Shown here: positions 10,796 through 21,575 of the stretch, piece by piece
Numbering within the stretch: position 1 is the first letter of the stretch
How the letters are laid out: each line of letters starts with the position of its first letter
Source of the DNA: Apoderus coryli
Taxonomy: Eukaryota; Arthropoda; Insecta; Coleoptera; Attelabidae
Assembly (NCBI GenBank): GCA_911728435.2
Contig: OU452205.1
Coordinates: 1,865,760 to 1,929,759, forward strand
Reading direction: 5' to 3'
Length of the DNA: 64,000 nt
The notes under the pieces: generated by a model
What the model was told of the DNA's origin: nothing
Seen by the model: the letters and a program-made list of their open reading frames with translations, nothing else
The model's database searches: none
Made by a program: the position numbers and the translations under genes

Positions 10796-12004
10796 TTCAG
10801 AGCGGCCTATCTCCAGTGCTGTCGATTCTCCCTCTGTCTGTACCCCCCAGCTCGAGAAAGTAAATAAGAGTGTCTAAGGCGTACAGACAAAGATGGCCCC
10901 CATCGTCCCTACCGTCTTCGACCCCGGCAGGTGTCAGGGAAGCATGACCGATCGCTTAGTTCTCATCAACTTCATACTCCGCAAGGTTAGTGCGTGAGAA
11001 CCCTATACTCATGTGCCCTAAGAGGACGCAACAACCCGAGTATGACATCCTTCTGCATCCTATCATGTCTTATTATGGCAAGCTATCTATCTTCTGTAGA
11101 TTGCAGGTCAGCGTATGTCGCATGCCCCCCAATGACCATATGATCAAAACCAAAAGCACCACGGGTACATGCTACATGCTTCTCGCTCTCCTTAACAATA
11201 ATGTTCGTATCGGCCGGAGCCGAGAACTCTATGACGAAGATCTTTTTGTTCGCCTTGTCAAGGAGAACGATGTCAGGCTTATTCGGTATTTTAAGCCTGA
11301 GCGTAGGCAATGGGCAGTTCCAATAAATGGTACATGCCTTATTCCCTATTACGGACGGAACATCTGCAGGAGCGTACGGCGTTTGATCAATACCGTACGA
11401 GTGCCGTAGATGGAAATACAGCACCCATAATGCCGCATCTTGGCGATGAATATAACCACCCATAATGCCGCATCTTGGCGATGAATATAACCAGAGACAA
11501 GCGATAACGAATGCATTAGTGTCTCTGGCGAGGAATGACAAGCCCTAAATTGGATTGTAGGGACCGCAAGAACCATAATGAGACTACGGTATGAAGAGGA
11601 TTTTAATACCCCGTCCTGAAATGCAATAATGAAACCCTCCGTTAATGACTTTAGCCTGCCGGATCTTAGAAAGGAAAAGATCAGCGGCTTCGACAAATTC
11701 ATGTCTTCAATGGCGTTATAGAAGGGGCTTGTCCTTATGAAGGTTAAAAAGCCTGCTGACGTCTGCTTCCTTTATGCAGGTCTTCCGGTTTGTGGATTAT
11801 AACTCAGTGATTGAGCCTTCACGCGCTCACAGATCGTCAGGTATCAAGGAGAGTTCATTTACCACTCGTTGTGCGGCCGAAAAACAAAACACTTCAATCC
11901 TCGCACGCTTGTGATCTAGTACCATGCGGAGATACGGATCTCTACCACTAATTACCTCGCAGGCTGCGCCCAGTACCACTCTGCCATGCAGGTAAAGCCT
12001 TGGA
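10796..12004 (-). pseudogene. LINE 3' fragment with restriction-enzyme-like C-terminal domain
   Basis: Read on the minus strand, segments appear in order: HGRVVLGAACEVISGRD (near 11.97 kb), an in-frame stop, EGFIIAFQDGVL (near 11.62 kb), then KACTIYWNCPLP, PDIVLLDKANKK and FVIEFSAPAD (11.1-11.35 kb). A PD followed some 14 residues later by an acidic residue in a beta-strand-like context suits a PD-(D/E)XK endonuclease domain, known in several endonuclease-bearing LINE families. No intact fingers or palm of the reverse transcriptase remain, and frames change at least twice. Its base composition is clearly more GC-rich than the surroundings, which suggests a more recent or different-source insertion. 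The exact clade is uncertain. Confidence 0.6.
11422..11491. repeat. 35-bp perfect tandem duplication
   Basis: Two exact copies (11422-11456, 11457-11491) of a unit containing CATAATGCCGCATCTTGGCG inside the LINE fragment. In the minus-strand frame it repeats the block YIHRQDAALWV, and because 35 is not a multiple of three it shifts the frame. Confidence 0.95.
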
Positions 12005-12010
12005 TGATGA

Positions 12011-12559
12011 CTTGAAATTTTTAGGACAAAACTGGTCCTTAGTACACAGTATTAATAAAATTTTGGACAACTTTTCGTTAGCAAACTGTGTTTCAATATC
12101 AATTTTATTAATGCTGTGAAAAAAAAAAGGACCAGTTTTGTCCTAAAATATTCAAACTCGAATTTCTCGAAAACCTTTGAGTTTTTCGAGAAAAAACTAT
12201 GCCTTTTTTATGTAGAAAACTTTATTTTATCACATTTTTGACACAAATGGAATAAAAGGTACAAAAACAAAAAGTTAGGTTATAATTAAGGCAAGAGTCC
12301 CCCCGTTTACCCGTATATGGTCATCCTTTTTTATTCAATTTCATGTCAATTTATGACATTTAACTAGGTGAATAAATATGCTACATTTGATTAATTCATC
12401 TTTACTCGTTTCGAAAATATTCCAAAAAAATCGTCCTCAGGCAGTCATCTTTAACACCCTGTATCTTTGTAAATAAGGACTTTTCGAAAAATTACAATTT
12501 AGATTGTTTTCATGATTAGACGTCCCGAATGCTCCACCTATTTTAGAAACACCTTGTAT
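12011..12559 (+). mobile_element. foldback element copy 2 (centre and complete right arm)
   Basis: The centre contains GGACAAAACTGGTCC and, inverted, GGACCAGTTTTGTCC. The right arm continues to a clean terminus reading cacctattttagaaacacct then tgta. That terminus is the inverse of the left end at 18385 (acaaggtgtctctaaaata). The left arm is lost at the junction with the GC-rich LINE fragment. Confidence 0.8.
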
Positions 12560-13273
12560 ATTACAAAAATATTGTAATATTAAATTTGCTGTACCTTAGG
12601 TGTCCGCTAGCGTATTTTCAAGCACATTATTCTACCGGTAGCATCCAGGTACGCCATAAATATTGACCAAAGTGCTTTTTGTCACACATGAAATATTGGT
12701 ATTTTGGCTTTTACCAATTTTCAAGCACTCAACCTGCAAATATATAATGCGATATGCGCAAACACACACACACACACCCGTCTAACCGATCATACTTATC
12801 TGAAATTATGCAAAAATCCTTAATGCAATATGCAACGATGGAAATTTTAAATCATCTGAATTTTTAATCGTAAATTTCGTGGGATTCAGTATAAAAATGC
12901 CATTAGGGATAATCGCTGTCGGGCATTTAAAAAACGCATTTTAATAATAATGATAAAGTAGCTTTAAGCGGTTACTGCTGCTATAGTGCTGGTTGCTGTA
13001 ATGGCCACTACATATAACATAATGATGCTACATTTCAGGGATGTACGAAAGCGAAGTATTCAAGCGTTTTTTAAATTGTTTTTGCATAATAAGAAACAAA
13101 TGGTAAACTTCATTAATTTTGGATATTTATAGATACTCAAAAATAATGTCTGTGTAAGAGTATTGTATAACGAGTGATCTTCGCGTCTTTGTCTAAAAAC
13201 TAAAAAAAAGGCCCAATTTGCGTGACAGTTGGCTCAATTGCACGCTGGAGGCGTGCCAGCATTTTCCTTTATA
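12560..13273. other. no recognised feature
   Basis: AT-rich spacer with a short (CA)n run at about 12761-12778. No coding motif. Confidence 0.4.
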
Positions 13274-13389
13274 TCGGGTCCACCATCTAACGTTTTTTTT
13301 TTTTCAACTACTGCTTATTTCGTGAAGGGTAACACTTAGCTCATGTCTAATTTGACAGATAATTAGTTTTATCCTTCCGCTGAACGAAT

Positions 13390-13794
13390 ATGGTTGTGTA
13401 TACGCAACGCTGGGAAATATTGCGACATTACTTTGAAAATCATGGTAATGTTGCAGAATGTGTGCGAAAATTGCGTACGGATTTTGGAAGAAGAGAAGCA
13501 CCGTCAGCTCCGTATGTTCGTTGTCTCGTGAAAAAAGTGAAAGAAACTGGCATCCTCATCGATAAACCAAAGCGTGAAAAGCCAAAAACAGTGCGTACAC
13601 CCGAGAATATTGCTGCTGTGGCAGAAAGTGTGCGTGAAGCGCCATCAACATCAATTCACCGTCGGTCTCAACAATTGAACATTTCGGAGACATCATTGAG
13701 ACGAATTTTGCATAAAGACCTTGGTATGACGCCATACAAAGTCCAATTGGTTCAGGAGTTGAAGCCAACTGACCATCCAATGCGTTTTCACTTC
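13390..13794 (+). pseudogene. mariner-like transposase, N-terminal DNA-binding half
   Basis: The start codon at 13390 lies about 115 bp inside the left TIR, a usual distance. Residues 1-60 form a first helix-turn-helix (QRWEILRHYFENHGNVAECV), followed by a second around residues 85-115 (SQQLNISETSLRRILHKDLG) and the linker PYKVQLVQELK. These two helices bind the TIRs. The family homology stops after HPMRFHF (end near 13794). The following 23 residues are read from inserted DNA. The protein therefore lacks the catalytic core and cannot act alone. The catalytic half resumes at 14524. Confidence 0.8.
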
Positions 13795-14523
13795 CTTTCT
13801 CAGATGAATGTTTTACGCAACATAAGTGCCAAACTATGGCGATTTTTCTTGAATAATTTTAAATAACAGCTAAAGACACTGAAAATTGTTTAAACTATTA
13901 CATGTGATATACCACCTATTTTGGAATTGAAAATGGATTTAAATTTACCAATAAAAAATCCAGGGCCGTGTTTAAAAAAACAAAGTTGATGATAGTTTTT
14001 AAAAAACGAAACGTCGTAGTGAAAAATTGTAAACGCTATCTTTTTATATCTGTAAAAATAATGTCAGAAATAAATAAAAACTAAAATAGCAAAAAATTGT
14101 TTTTTGAAAAATTCTCGAAAACGGCTAAAGTTCGTTACTTCTGAAAACACCAATTAAAAGGTGTTTCAATTATACAACTTTCCTCTAATTTAACCGACAT
14201 TGTAACTCCTACTGTTTCCAAGATTCCAATGTTATCCCATTCTTATCTTGGACAGAGTGTATATAAATATAACTTTAATTAATACTTTTAAAGAAAATGT
14301 TAAGATATAATATTTTTATTTGCTTAATGCAAAAAATACAAAAATTGAAGAACGTGAGTTTTCTTAAAAATAAAAAATTGGTTAAGGTACATTCATTTCG
14401 GAACGCCACTGGACGTAATAATTTTAAACTAGTTGGACCTAAATTAGCCTCTTACCACCATTCGTAACACTGCTACTTTTCAAGAAAGTCGCCAAAAAGA
14501 TTATTAAGCTATGTACGAAAATA
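13795..14523. mobile_element. insertion splitting the mariner-like transposase gene
   Basis: About 730 bp of AT-rich DNA with no coding frame separates the two transposase halves. Its right part holds the ~80-bp conserved terminus at 14183-14264 (inverted copy of 2195-2276), so a member of that repeat family probably inserted here. The other boundary is not sharp and 14265-14523 may be flanking remnant. Confidence 0.55.
14183..14264 (-). repeat. conserved ~80-bp terminal-like repeat, copy 2
   Basis: Near-identical inverse of 2195-2276, ending in cttggacagagtgtatat. Present inside the split transposase gene. Confidence 0.8.
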
Positions 14524-15225
14524 CTTACAGAAGATGCCGATTTTGCCAAAAAAATCATCTTTTCAGATGAAGCTCATTTTGATCTTGGCGGGTATATAAA
14601 CAAGCAAAATTGTCGCATTTGGGGCACAGAAAACCCGCACGCATACATTGAAAAGCTGATGCACCCAAAACGAGTCACTGTTTGGTGCGGATTTTGGTCC
14701 GGAGGCATAATTGGGCCATTTTTCTTCGAAAATGAGCAAGGAGTGGCTGTTACAGTCAATGGCGATCGTTATCGGGCCATGTTGAACGAATTTTTGTTCA
14801 CAAAAATTGAAGACGAGGATATTGGCAACATTTGGTTTCAACAGGACGGCGCTACGTGCCACACAGCCGAAGCTACACTTGAAGATCGCATTATCAGCCG
14901 CAGAGCTGATGTCGTTTGGCCACCTCGGAGCTGCGATTTGACACCGTTGGACTATTATTTGTGGGGTGCCGTCAAAGATAAGTGTTACGCCGACAAGCCA
15001 GATACAATTGACGCTTTAAAGGACAATATTCGTGAAGCCATTGGTGAAATACAGCTACACACAATCGATAATGTGCTTAAAAATTGGACCGATCGTGTAG
15101 GCTACTGCATGGCCAGCCGAGGCAGCCATTTGAACGAAATATATTTGTCATTATTAACCGGAAGGTTTGTACTTTCAAATAAAAAAAGAAATTTGAGAAA
15201 ATATTCAGCAGTTTTTCTTTTATAG
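14524..15225 (+). pseudogene. mariner-like transposase, catalytic DDD half
   Basis: The frame opens with LTEDADFAKKIIFSDEAHF (first catalytic Asp in SDE), then VTVWCGFWSGGIIGP, WFQQDGATCH (second Asp) and SCDLTPLDYYLWG (third Asp). Thirty-four residues separate the second and third Asp. The loop between EATL and EDRI looks short compared with relatives as I remember them, so a small deletion may have reduced a wider spacing. The C-terminus ends with MASRGSHLNEI before drifting. There is no start codon at the junction, so this half is a broken piece of the gene whose N-terminus is at 13390. Confidence 0.8.
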
Positions 15226-15261
15226 CATTTTCAAAAAAAAAAAGTTATCTGGCAGACCCGA

Positions 15262-15867
15262 TATCAAACATTTATTTTTTGCAGATGGGGGTAGGGTACT
15301 TATCAAAGCTGATTGGATGCATTAAAATTATGTATTTTATTAATATAGTTAGGTCTACAAAAACGAAATTAGAGAGTGAGTGAGAGGTGAATAACTGTTT
15401 CTACGAGGAAAATAAAGAAGACAACAGTACAAAACTGCGAAAAATGCTACTACTCAATCAATAAATTTACCTTTTTGCAACATCCACAATAAAAGCATTT
15501 TGATTTATACTAGGAACTGTTCTAAACACGGGAGTGCACTTTTACGGTGTGGTACGGCCCTTTATTCGATTTTTAATTGTAAACTAAAAATCCATCTGAC
15601 ATAAGTTATTGAAAAATATATGATCACATCCATCCATCTGACAGCTATCAATTTTGCAAAACCAACGAACCCAAAATAGAAGATACGGTAGTCCTAAAAA
15701 TAACGTCCACCACTATTAAGGTTAACGTTATTTTAACATCTGGCTATGCGCTAAGTATTTCTCAGATTATAACAACATTAATTAATAAGCAGCATGTACA
15801 GGGTAATACAAAAAAACATTAATTAGCCCATATTTAAGAAATTTTAAATGTATAGAAATTTTTATAC
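15262..15867. other. no recognised feature
   Basis: AT-rich spacer with no motif identified. Confidence 0.4.
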
Positions 15868-16290
15868 GGGGTGAATCAAAAATGTATTTCTTTATTTTGT
15901 TAAGGCAAAAAAGTAATATTTTCAATAATTTTTTGATTTCTTTTGGTTTCAATTCAAGATTTCTTTGAAAGTTAAACTATAACCTCCTAGAAGTTATCTA
16001 CGGGGTAACTCAAAAATGTTTATTAATGTTATTTATTATTTAAGACTTTTAGACACGGCAGAATCTTATCAGCGATAAGTGACTTTTTATTTTCTTTAAA
16101 AGAGAAATTTTTAGAATAGGCTTTAAATTTATATACGGGGTGAGTCAAAAATGTATTTCATTATTTTTGACAAAAAAGTAATATTTTGAATAATTTTTTG
16201 ATTTCTGTGGGTTTCAATTCAAGATTTCTTTGAAAGTTAAACTATAAGCTCCTAGAGGTTATCTACGGGGTAACTCAAAAATGTTTCTAT
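15868..16290. repeat. ~266-bp tandem duplication (partial second unit)
   Basis: The unit starting ACGGGGTGAATCAAAAATGT at 15868 recurs at about 16134 with a few changes. Shared blocks include TTTCAATTCAAGATTTCTTT and TCTACGGGGTAACTCAAAAA. The cggggtga(a/g)tcaaaaatg block resembles a transposon terminus, so these may be tandem or nested copies of one short element. Confidence 0.75.
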
Positions 16291-16339
16291 TTATTTTCAA
16301 TAATAGATAGAAACATTTTCAGATTTTCAGCTCTGGCAA

Positions 16340-16465
16340 TACTTTTTTTTAATTAATTTTTGAATTTTGTTTTTGAAAATTTTTTTTTTGAAAATTTCTT
16401 TTTTGAAATTTTTTTTTTTTAATTTTTTTTTTTTTGAAAATTTTTTTTTTTAATTTTTTTTTGTT
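16340..16465. repeat. low-complexity T-rich run
   Basis: Repeated gaaaa followed by long T tracts. Directly abuts the tandem duplication. Confidence 0.85.
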
Positions 16466-18384
16466 TTGTTGAAGACGGAGAATATCGCATCATTAGTGCA
16501 TTTGTTAGCTAAAAATCCAAATTGGTGGCTGTTTAATACTTCATATTTGTGCAGAAATGATAGAAGTCTCCTTTTAACCAATTTTTCAATGATCTTGAAC
16601 GTATTTATAGTCCAATGCATAATCTCGAGACCGAATTATGTATTTCTAAACATGTTTAGCATTAGGATATTAAATAAAATTAAATATACACATTTTTCCT
16701 GTAATCTTTTTCGTAGAAAAAGATGTAAACAACATATGAACGACTTAAGTAGTACTTTTTCAAGCCTTATACTTTTAAATTTATTTAAATAACGCAACTA
16801 TGCATTATTGAACATTAAATCCATGAATATACCTTCAATACCCATTTCGACACTCATGAATAACTGGTATATAAGATGGCCTGATTTGACCCTAAGCTAA
16901 ATTTGTTGGCACCATTCATTTGCATGGAGAATAACATCGTGAAACAATTTGCATCTCAATTTTCATTAATACCTCATGGTACACAGTGGCGTAATTTTGG
17001 CTGATAATTCATGTAACTAGTTACGTATTCAAATTTGCTAAACAAATAATTTGGAATATATTTTGAATTTTCAATTTATTTACAAAGGATCGGATTATTT
17101 ATTTATTTGACGATGTACCTGTATGTATTGATTTTTCTTATGTTTTATATGTTTTGTTTGTTGATGCATGTCTACAAATTATTTTTAATTTTCTGACAAA
17201 TATATATTTTGATTTTGGACAGAGTGATTTTGTTATATGTCTGCTGGAACGTTAGCTAGTGAAAATTTTGCTCAGGTCTCATTCATAAGTATTGTTTAAG
17301 TTTAAATAATAAAAGTAAGTAAAGTAATGCGATCGTTCGTGACCAATTCTAATTTAAACATTCTAAAAACTATAACAATTAAATGTGGTTAAAGGTAATA
17401 TCAAGTATCTGTGGAATGCACATCTTAAGTTTCTTCTGTACTTTATGTTGATGCATTCACGACAGTAATGGCGTCTTTACACATATTTTAATTGCCCAGA
17501 TAAAAGCCAAAAATCCATTTCGGTCTCAATGGTAATGTATATTTATAAAATGCAGAGTTATCATGTAATACTTGATTTGTTCTCTGTTATACATTTATTT
17601 TGTTCTGTTAATCTAAAGTGGAATAACGATGTCTGAAAGGGAATTAAGGTCGTAAACTTGATACGCCAACGAAAATTCAAATGGATTTTTGACTGTTTTA
17701 TTACTTTTTAGGGGATTACAAACTGCCTAGTCAAGGGATTAGTTTTCTAGGTATAAGTGTTAAAGTATAATATAAAACCTACACATTGACAAAGCTTAGT
17801 AGTGGCATATGGGTATTAGTCATGTAATATTTTCGACTTAGAATAAAAAAACTGTTCTAGCGATTAAACAAAAAAAATGTTTATCTCTAGATTTTAGTTT
17901 TTAACTAAATCTTTCGATAATAATTGCGTCAACGTTTATACTTAAATAATTATTTTCAACAATATTTTCATTGGTGAATTATTTTTTATATGCATACCTC
18001 TGCTTTTGACGAACACTGTATGTTCTTAATATCATTAAAATAAAATAATGTTTCTAGAGCACTAAATATTTTGCAATTCGATTTCGCTCTCTCAGAATCA
18101 AAATTCATTGTTAATATAATAAATAGTAGTTTTATCGCATGGTTTTTGAGTTTCTGGTAGAGAAAAGAAAAAGAAAAGAAACCGTCTGATATTTATTTCC
18201 AGATATAAAGTACATTGACTATACGGTAAGTCAGCCATTTTTTATTTTTCCTAGAATAGCTTGTGATAGAAATTCTTTCTCATTATATTAGGAATCCAAT
18301 TCTTTAACATAAGGGATACTTTACCATCCATTAAAAACAACCTCAAGTCTTATCAACATCGAAGTAAGTGGTTATATACGATTA
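16466..18384. other. no recognised feature
   Basis: Nearly 2 kb of AT-rich DNA. One plus-strand open frame of 108 codons at 16466 has low-complexity composition and no motif. I see no element ends. Confidence 0.4.
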
Positions 18385-19025
18385 TACAAGGTGTCTCTAA
18401 AATAGGTGGTCAAAATTATTGAGCGAATTGGGGACCTGTAATCATGAAAAAAACGTAAATTTAAATTTTTCGAAAAGTCCTTATTTAGAAATATACAGTG
18501 TTAAAGATGTCTGCCTGAGGACGATTTTTTTGAAATATTTTCGAAATCAGTAAAGATGAATTTAATCAAATGTAGCATATTTATTAACCTAGTTAAATGT
18601 CGTAAACTGACATGAAATTTAATAAAAAAGGATGACCATAGGCGGGTAAAAGGGGGGGGTGCGCTTGCCTTAATTATAACCTAACTTTTTTTTCTTGTGA
18701 CTTTTATTCCATCTGTGTCAAAAATGGTATAAAATAAAGTTTTCTACATAAAAAAGGCGTACTTTTTTTTTTCTCAAAACACTTAAACGTTTTCGAGAAA
18801 TTCGAGTTTGAAAATTTTAGGACAAAACTGGTCCTTAGTACACAGACACATCATTAATAAAATTTCGGGAAACTTTTCGTTAGCAAACTTTCAATATCAA
18901 AATTAATGCTGTGTACTACGTACCAGTTTTGTCCTGATATTTTCTCGAAAACCTTTAGTTTTTCGAGAAAAAACAAATTAACCTTTTTTATGTAGAAAAC
19001 TTTATTTTATCGCATTTTTGACAAA
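18385..19025 (+). mobile_element. foldback element copy 3 (left arm, centre, part of right arm)
   Basis: Starts at TACAAGGTGTCTCTAAAATA and runs through the full left arm, the centre (GGACAAAACTGGTCC ... ACCAGTTTTGTCC) and into the right arm, breaking off at 19025 where mariner coding sequence begins. It shows the complete layout: two long inverted arms around a small centre. No transposase is encoded. Confidence 0.8.
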
Positions 19026-19360
19026 AGGAGTTGTTAGGCCAGAAGTCGTCGATAAAATAAAATGCATAGAATAATATTGGACGATTGAAAATTGAAAGTA
19101 TGTGGGTTGGCTGAACCTGTAGGCATCATAACTGAGCAGGTGCATCACATTTTGCATGGATAGTTGGATATGAGAAGGCTGTCCGCGCGACTGCTCTCGA
19201 TCAACCATAAACCCAACTGTGTGACCACTTCAAAGGAGCACATTCTCCAGGATCAGCCCCCTACGACTAGTTCCTGTCTACCAACCGGAAGAAATGAGTG
19301 GATGGTAGAAGATTCTGGTCGAATGAAGAGGTCATCGTTGAAGCAAAACCTTAATAATGA
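19026..19360 (+). pseudogene. mariner transposase relic with internal deletion
   Basis: Fragments match mariner transposases in order: RPEVVDKIK, KLKVCGLAEPVGI plus TEQVHHILH and LDMRRLSARLLSINHK (second helix-turn-helix and WVPRLL-like linker, 19080-19220), then DGRRFWSNEEVI (19300-19340), which belongs near the C-terminus. The entire catalytic region between them is gone. The reading frame shifts several times and stops occur, so this is a decayed deletion derivative. No TIRs were recognised, and the left side abuts foldback copy 3 directly. Confidence 0.6.
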
Positions 19361-20243
19361 AGGACTTGAGGAATTTCATTTTGGTCATTTCAATATATCG
19401 AGGTGCAGTCGAATTATTAGAATTTTTTTTTAAACAATACGTGTCTGTTCATGACTCTTGCCCGCCTAGGCTTCTAAGCATTTTGAAAGTCGATAAACCT
19501 GGTCGTGGCCTTTCTTAATATTGCTAAAAGTACACTTGACCGCATCCCCTTTGGTACCAAACGAAACAATCATACACATCCAATTTTACCGTATTTTCCT
19601 GTTAATCTATTGGAATAAAGAGTTTTACTGTATCAACGGCTTCTTTTGTTCGCATATTTATGATTTGACTTTCAGAATTTAACTTAATTCTGCTACTAAA
19701 AACTCTAAACATTGACCAAACCGGCCCTGTTCTAACAGCATGACAAAAACTAATATGGATGATAACCTGGACGACGACGTTATCTGTGCCTCCTTTTGGT
19801 GCTTCTGGAGAATGGAGCGACTGACGCGACGTATACGCCAAATGGGCCCCATGGGGGTAATCGGTTACGTGTGGCGGTTACTTCATCGACCATCAATGTA
19901 GTTTGGCGTGACAGGTACATGCTATACAGAGCCTGTGTGCAGGCAGCCCTACTTTGGTATTACCTAATCGAAGTGGGTTATGAATCACTTCGTTTTTCAA
20001 AAGAAAATTTTATTAGTCTTTAGGGTAAAAATCGGGTATGTATCGTACAGAGGGTTTTAATAGCTGAATTGCATGTGTGTACTCGTATATATACAGTGGG
20101 CAACAAAAGTATTAGATTAGAAGTATTTGACCGTATAGATCACTACATATTGTTGTATAAATTACACACTTTTCGTTTCTCTTATCGTTTGGTCAACTTC
20201 TTCCGATCATATCTATTCGAACGATTACAGTTTGTAGAATAAT
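19361..20243. other. mostly unassigned; possible Tc1-type N-terminal scrap
   Basis: Around 19850-19920 the plus strand reads NRLRVAVTSSTINVVWRDRY, which faintly resembles the first helix-turn-helix of Tc1-like transposases. Near 20096 CAGTGGGCAACAAAAGTATT resembles a Tc1-type terminus. Neither is strong alone. Nothing else is recognised. Confidence 0.3.
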
Positions 20244-20465
20244 ATGAAGGCTTTGAGAATTATATCTGTGTTACAGTTTTTAGCTGGACCAAATTTAGCT
20301 CTAACAGGCAACACTCAAAATCTTTTCGAAAAAGTTAACAACAATGTTTTGAAACTTACTGAGACTTTTGATAATGTAATGGCCAAACATATTGATAAGG
20401 TTCCTAGCGATAGCAAAAACATACGATATTACCTGGGTGCTAAAATGCAAACTGTTTTATATTGA
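20244..20465 (+). pseudogene. hAT-type (DUF4371/ZMYM1-like) transposase fragment
   Basis: The 73-codon frame reads LQFLAGPNLALTG, LFEKVNNNVLKLTETFDNVM and YYLGAKMQT. These match the central segment of hAT-like transposases related to zinc-finger MYM proteins, whose usual blocks are FLA..NLALRG, GNFL.LLEL...D..M..H and ..YLG..IQ. The zinc finger, the catalytic residues and the dimerisation tail are absent, so this is a fragment. It abuts the 3' end of a minus-strand LINE at 20492. Confidence 0.65.
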
Positions 20466-20491
20466 ATTATTAAAAGAATCTTCGGTTAGCG

Positions 20492-21575
20492 CTACAACCC
20501 AGGGTGGGTCTTGGCTGACTGTACTACCTTCTTCTAATAGACTCGATCTTCCATCAGCTCTATATCGAAAGGAACGTTCATTTTCAGCAGATCGTTTTGT
20601 CTCTCCATCACATGCGGGGGCGGCCTAAAGGTCTTTTACCTGCTGGCGTCTCTTCCCATATCAGATTCACCAATCTTTTTTCATGGAGTCTCTGTACGTG
20701 GCCGGATCATCTCAGACGTTGCGAATTTATTTCCTGGACGATGTCGCTGTCATTATACAGGGTGTTAATTAAGTATCTGGCCAAACTTCAGGGGGTGATT
20801 CTTTGAGTGATTTTAAGGTAAAAAGTTCATATAACCAGGTGCCCGGAAATGCATAGTTTTCAAGATACAGGGTGTCAAAAATTTTTTTTTTTTTACATTT
20901 ATTTATTAATATCTCAAACACCTGTTGAAATTTGGCAGTATTATGGACTATGCATAAGACGCTAAGTTAGCACCAATTGATTGTTGATTATGACTTCCAG
21001 TGGCGTCGTAAGGGGCAGTTTCACGAATAAAAATAACAAAAAAAATGTGCGCCACTGACTTTTTAAAATTAAAAAAATTATTTTTGAATTAAGCCATTAA
21101 AAATACAACTTTTTTGTCTCTTAATATTTTTTCGTATCTTGCATCGTTTTCGAGAAAAAACATTAAAACCACTTAAATGCATGTCCCTGAATAATTTTAA
21201 AAATCACTTTTACAGAATTATTGCGAATTACGTGTTACCCAAATTCTTTTAGATTTGGCAGTATTTGTTGTAATAGTAGAAGACGTATTATTAATTAAAC
21301 TTTGACAGATACTTAATTAACACCCTGTATATAGACTTTTGATTTCAGCATTAACTCTGATTCGATATTGCGTTGTCTTGGAATCGTAATGCGGCCCGAA
21401 GACTTTTCTCAGTATCTTGCGTTCGAAACGTCTGAGTTTTTCTTCGTTCGCTTTATTTATGGTCCATATTTCCAATCCATAGGTAGTCTAATAATACTTT
21501 TATATATCTTTACTTTGGAGATCCGTGTCAGGTTTTTTGACTTGAGCAGATTGTTTAGATAGGAGAGGCGAAGCA
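20492..21575 (-). pseudogene. LINE reverse transcriptase C-terminus, split by a TIR element
   Basis: On the minus strand: LLKSKNLTRISKVKIYKSII (21.5 kb), FERK-like remnants and RQRNIESELMLKS (about 21.34 kb). Then comes the inserted element, then YNDSDIVQEINSQRLR, SGHVQRL, RLVNLIWEETPAGKRPLGRPR and finally VQSAKTHPGL before a stop at 20492. The order is that of the polyprotein tail of RTE/CR1-like LINEs, whose hallmark is QRLRWAGHV..GRRPRGRPR. Several stops and frameshifts are present. The palm domain is missing. Confidence 0.75.
20756..21329. mobile_element. 574-bp TIR element inserted in the LINE
   Basis: The ends TACAGGGTGTTAATTAAGTA (left) and its exact reverse complement (right) continue as tctg(g/t)c, giving at least 24 matching bases. 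TA is present at both borders. Interior blocks (CGAATAAAAATAACAAAA, AAAATACAACTTTTTTGTC, TCGTTTTCGAGAAAAA) are shared with both arms of the transposase-bearing element at 24.65-26.35 kb, so this may be a non-autonomous relative mobilised by that type of transposase. The LINE frame resumes on each side. Confidence 0.85.

Larger units (their letters stand above)
13274..15261 (+). mobile_element. mariner-like transposon with TIRs and TA target site, interrupted
   Basis: The left end TCGGGTCCACCATCTAAC and the reverse complement of the right end, TCGGGTCTGCCAGATAAC, match at 15 of 18 positions. TA flanks both (13272-13273, 15262-15263), the signature of Tc1/mariner integration. The two halves of one transposase gene lie inside on the same strand, separated by about 730 bp that carry another repeat terminus. 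TIR-to-TIR length is 1988 bp, so without the insertion the element would be about 1.26 kb, normal for the superfamily. Confidence 0.85.
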
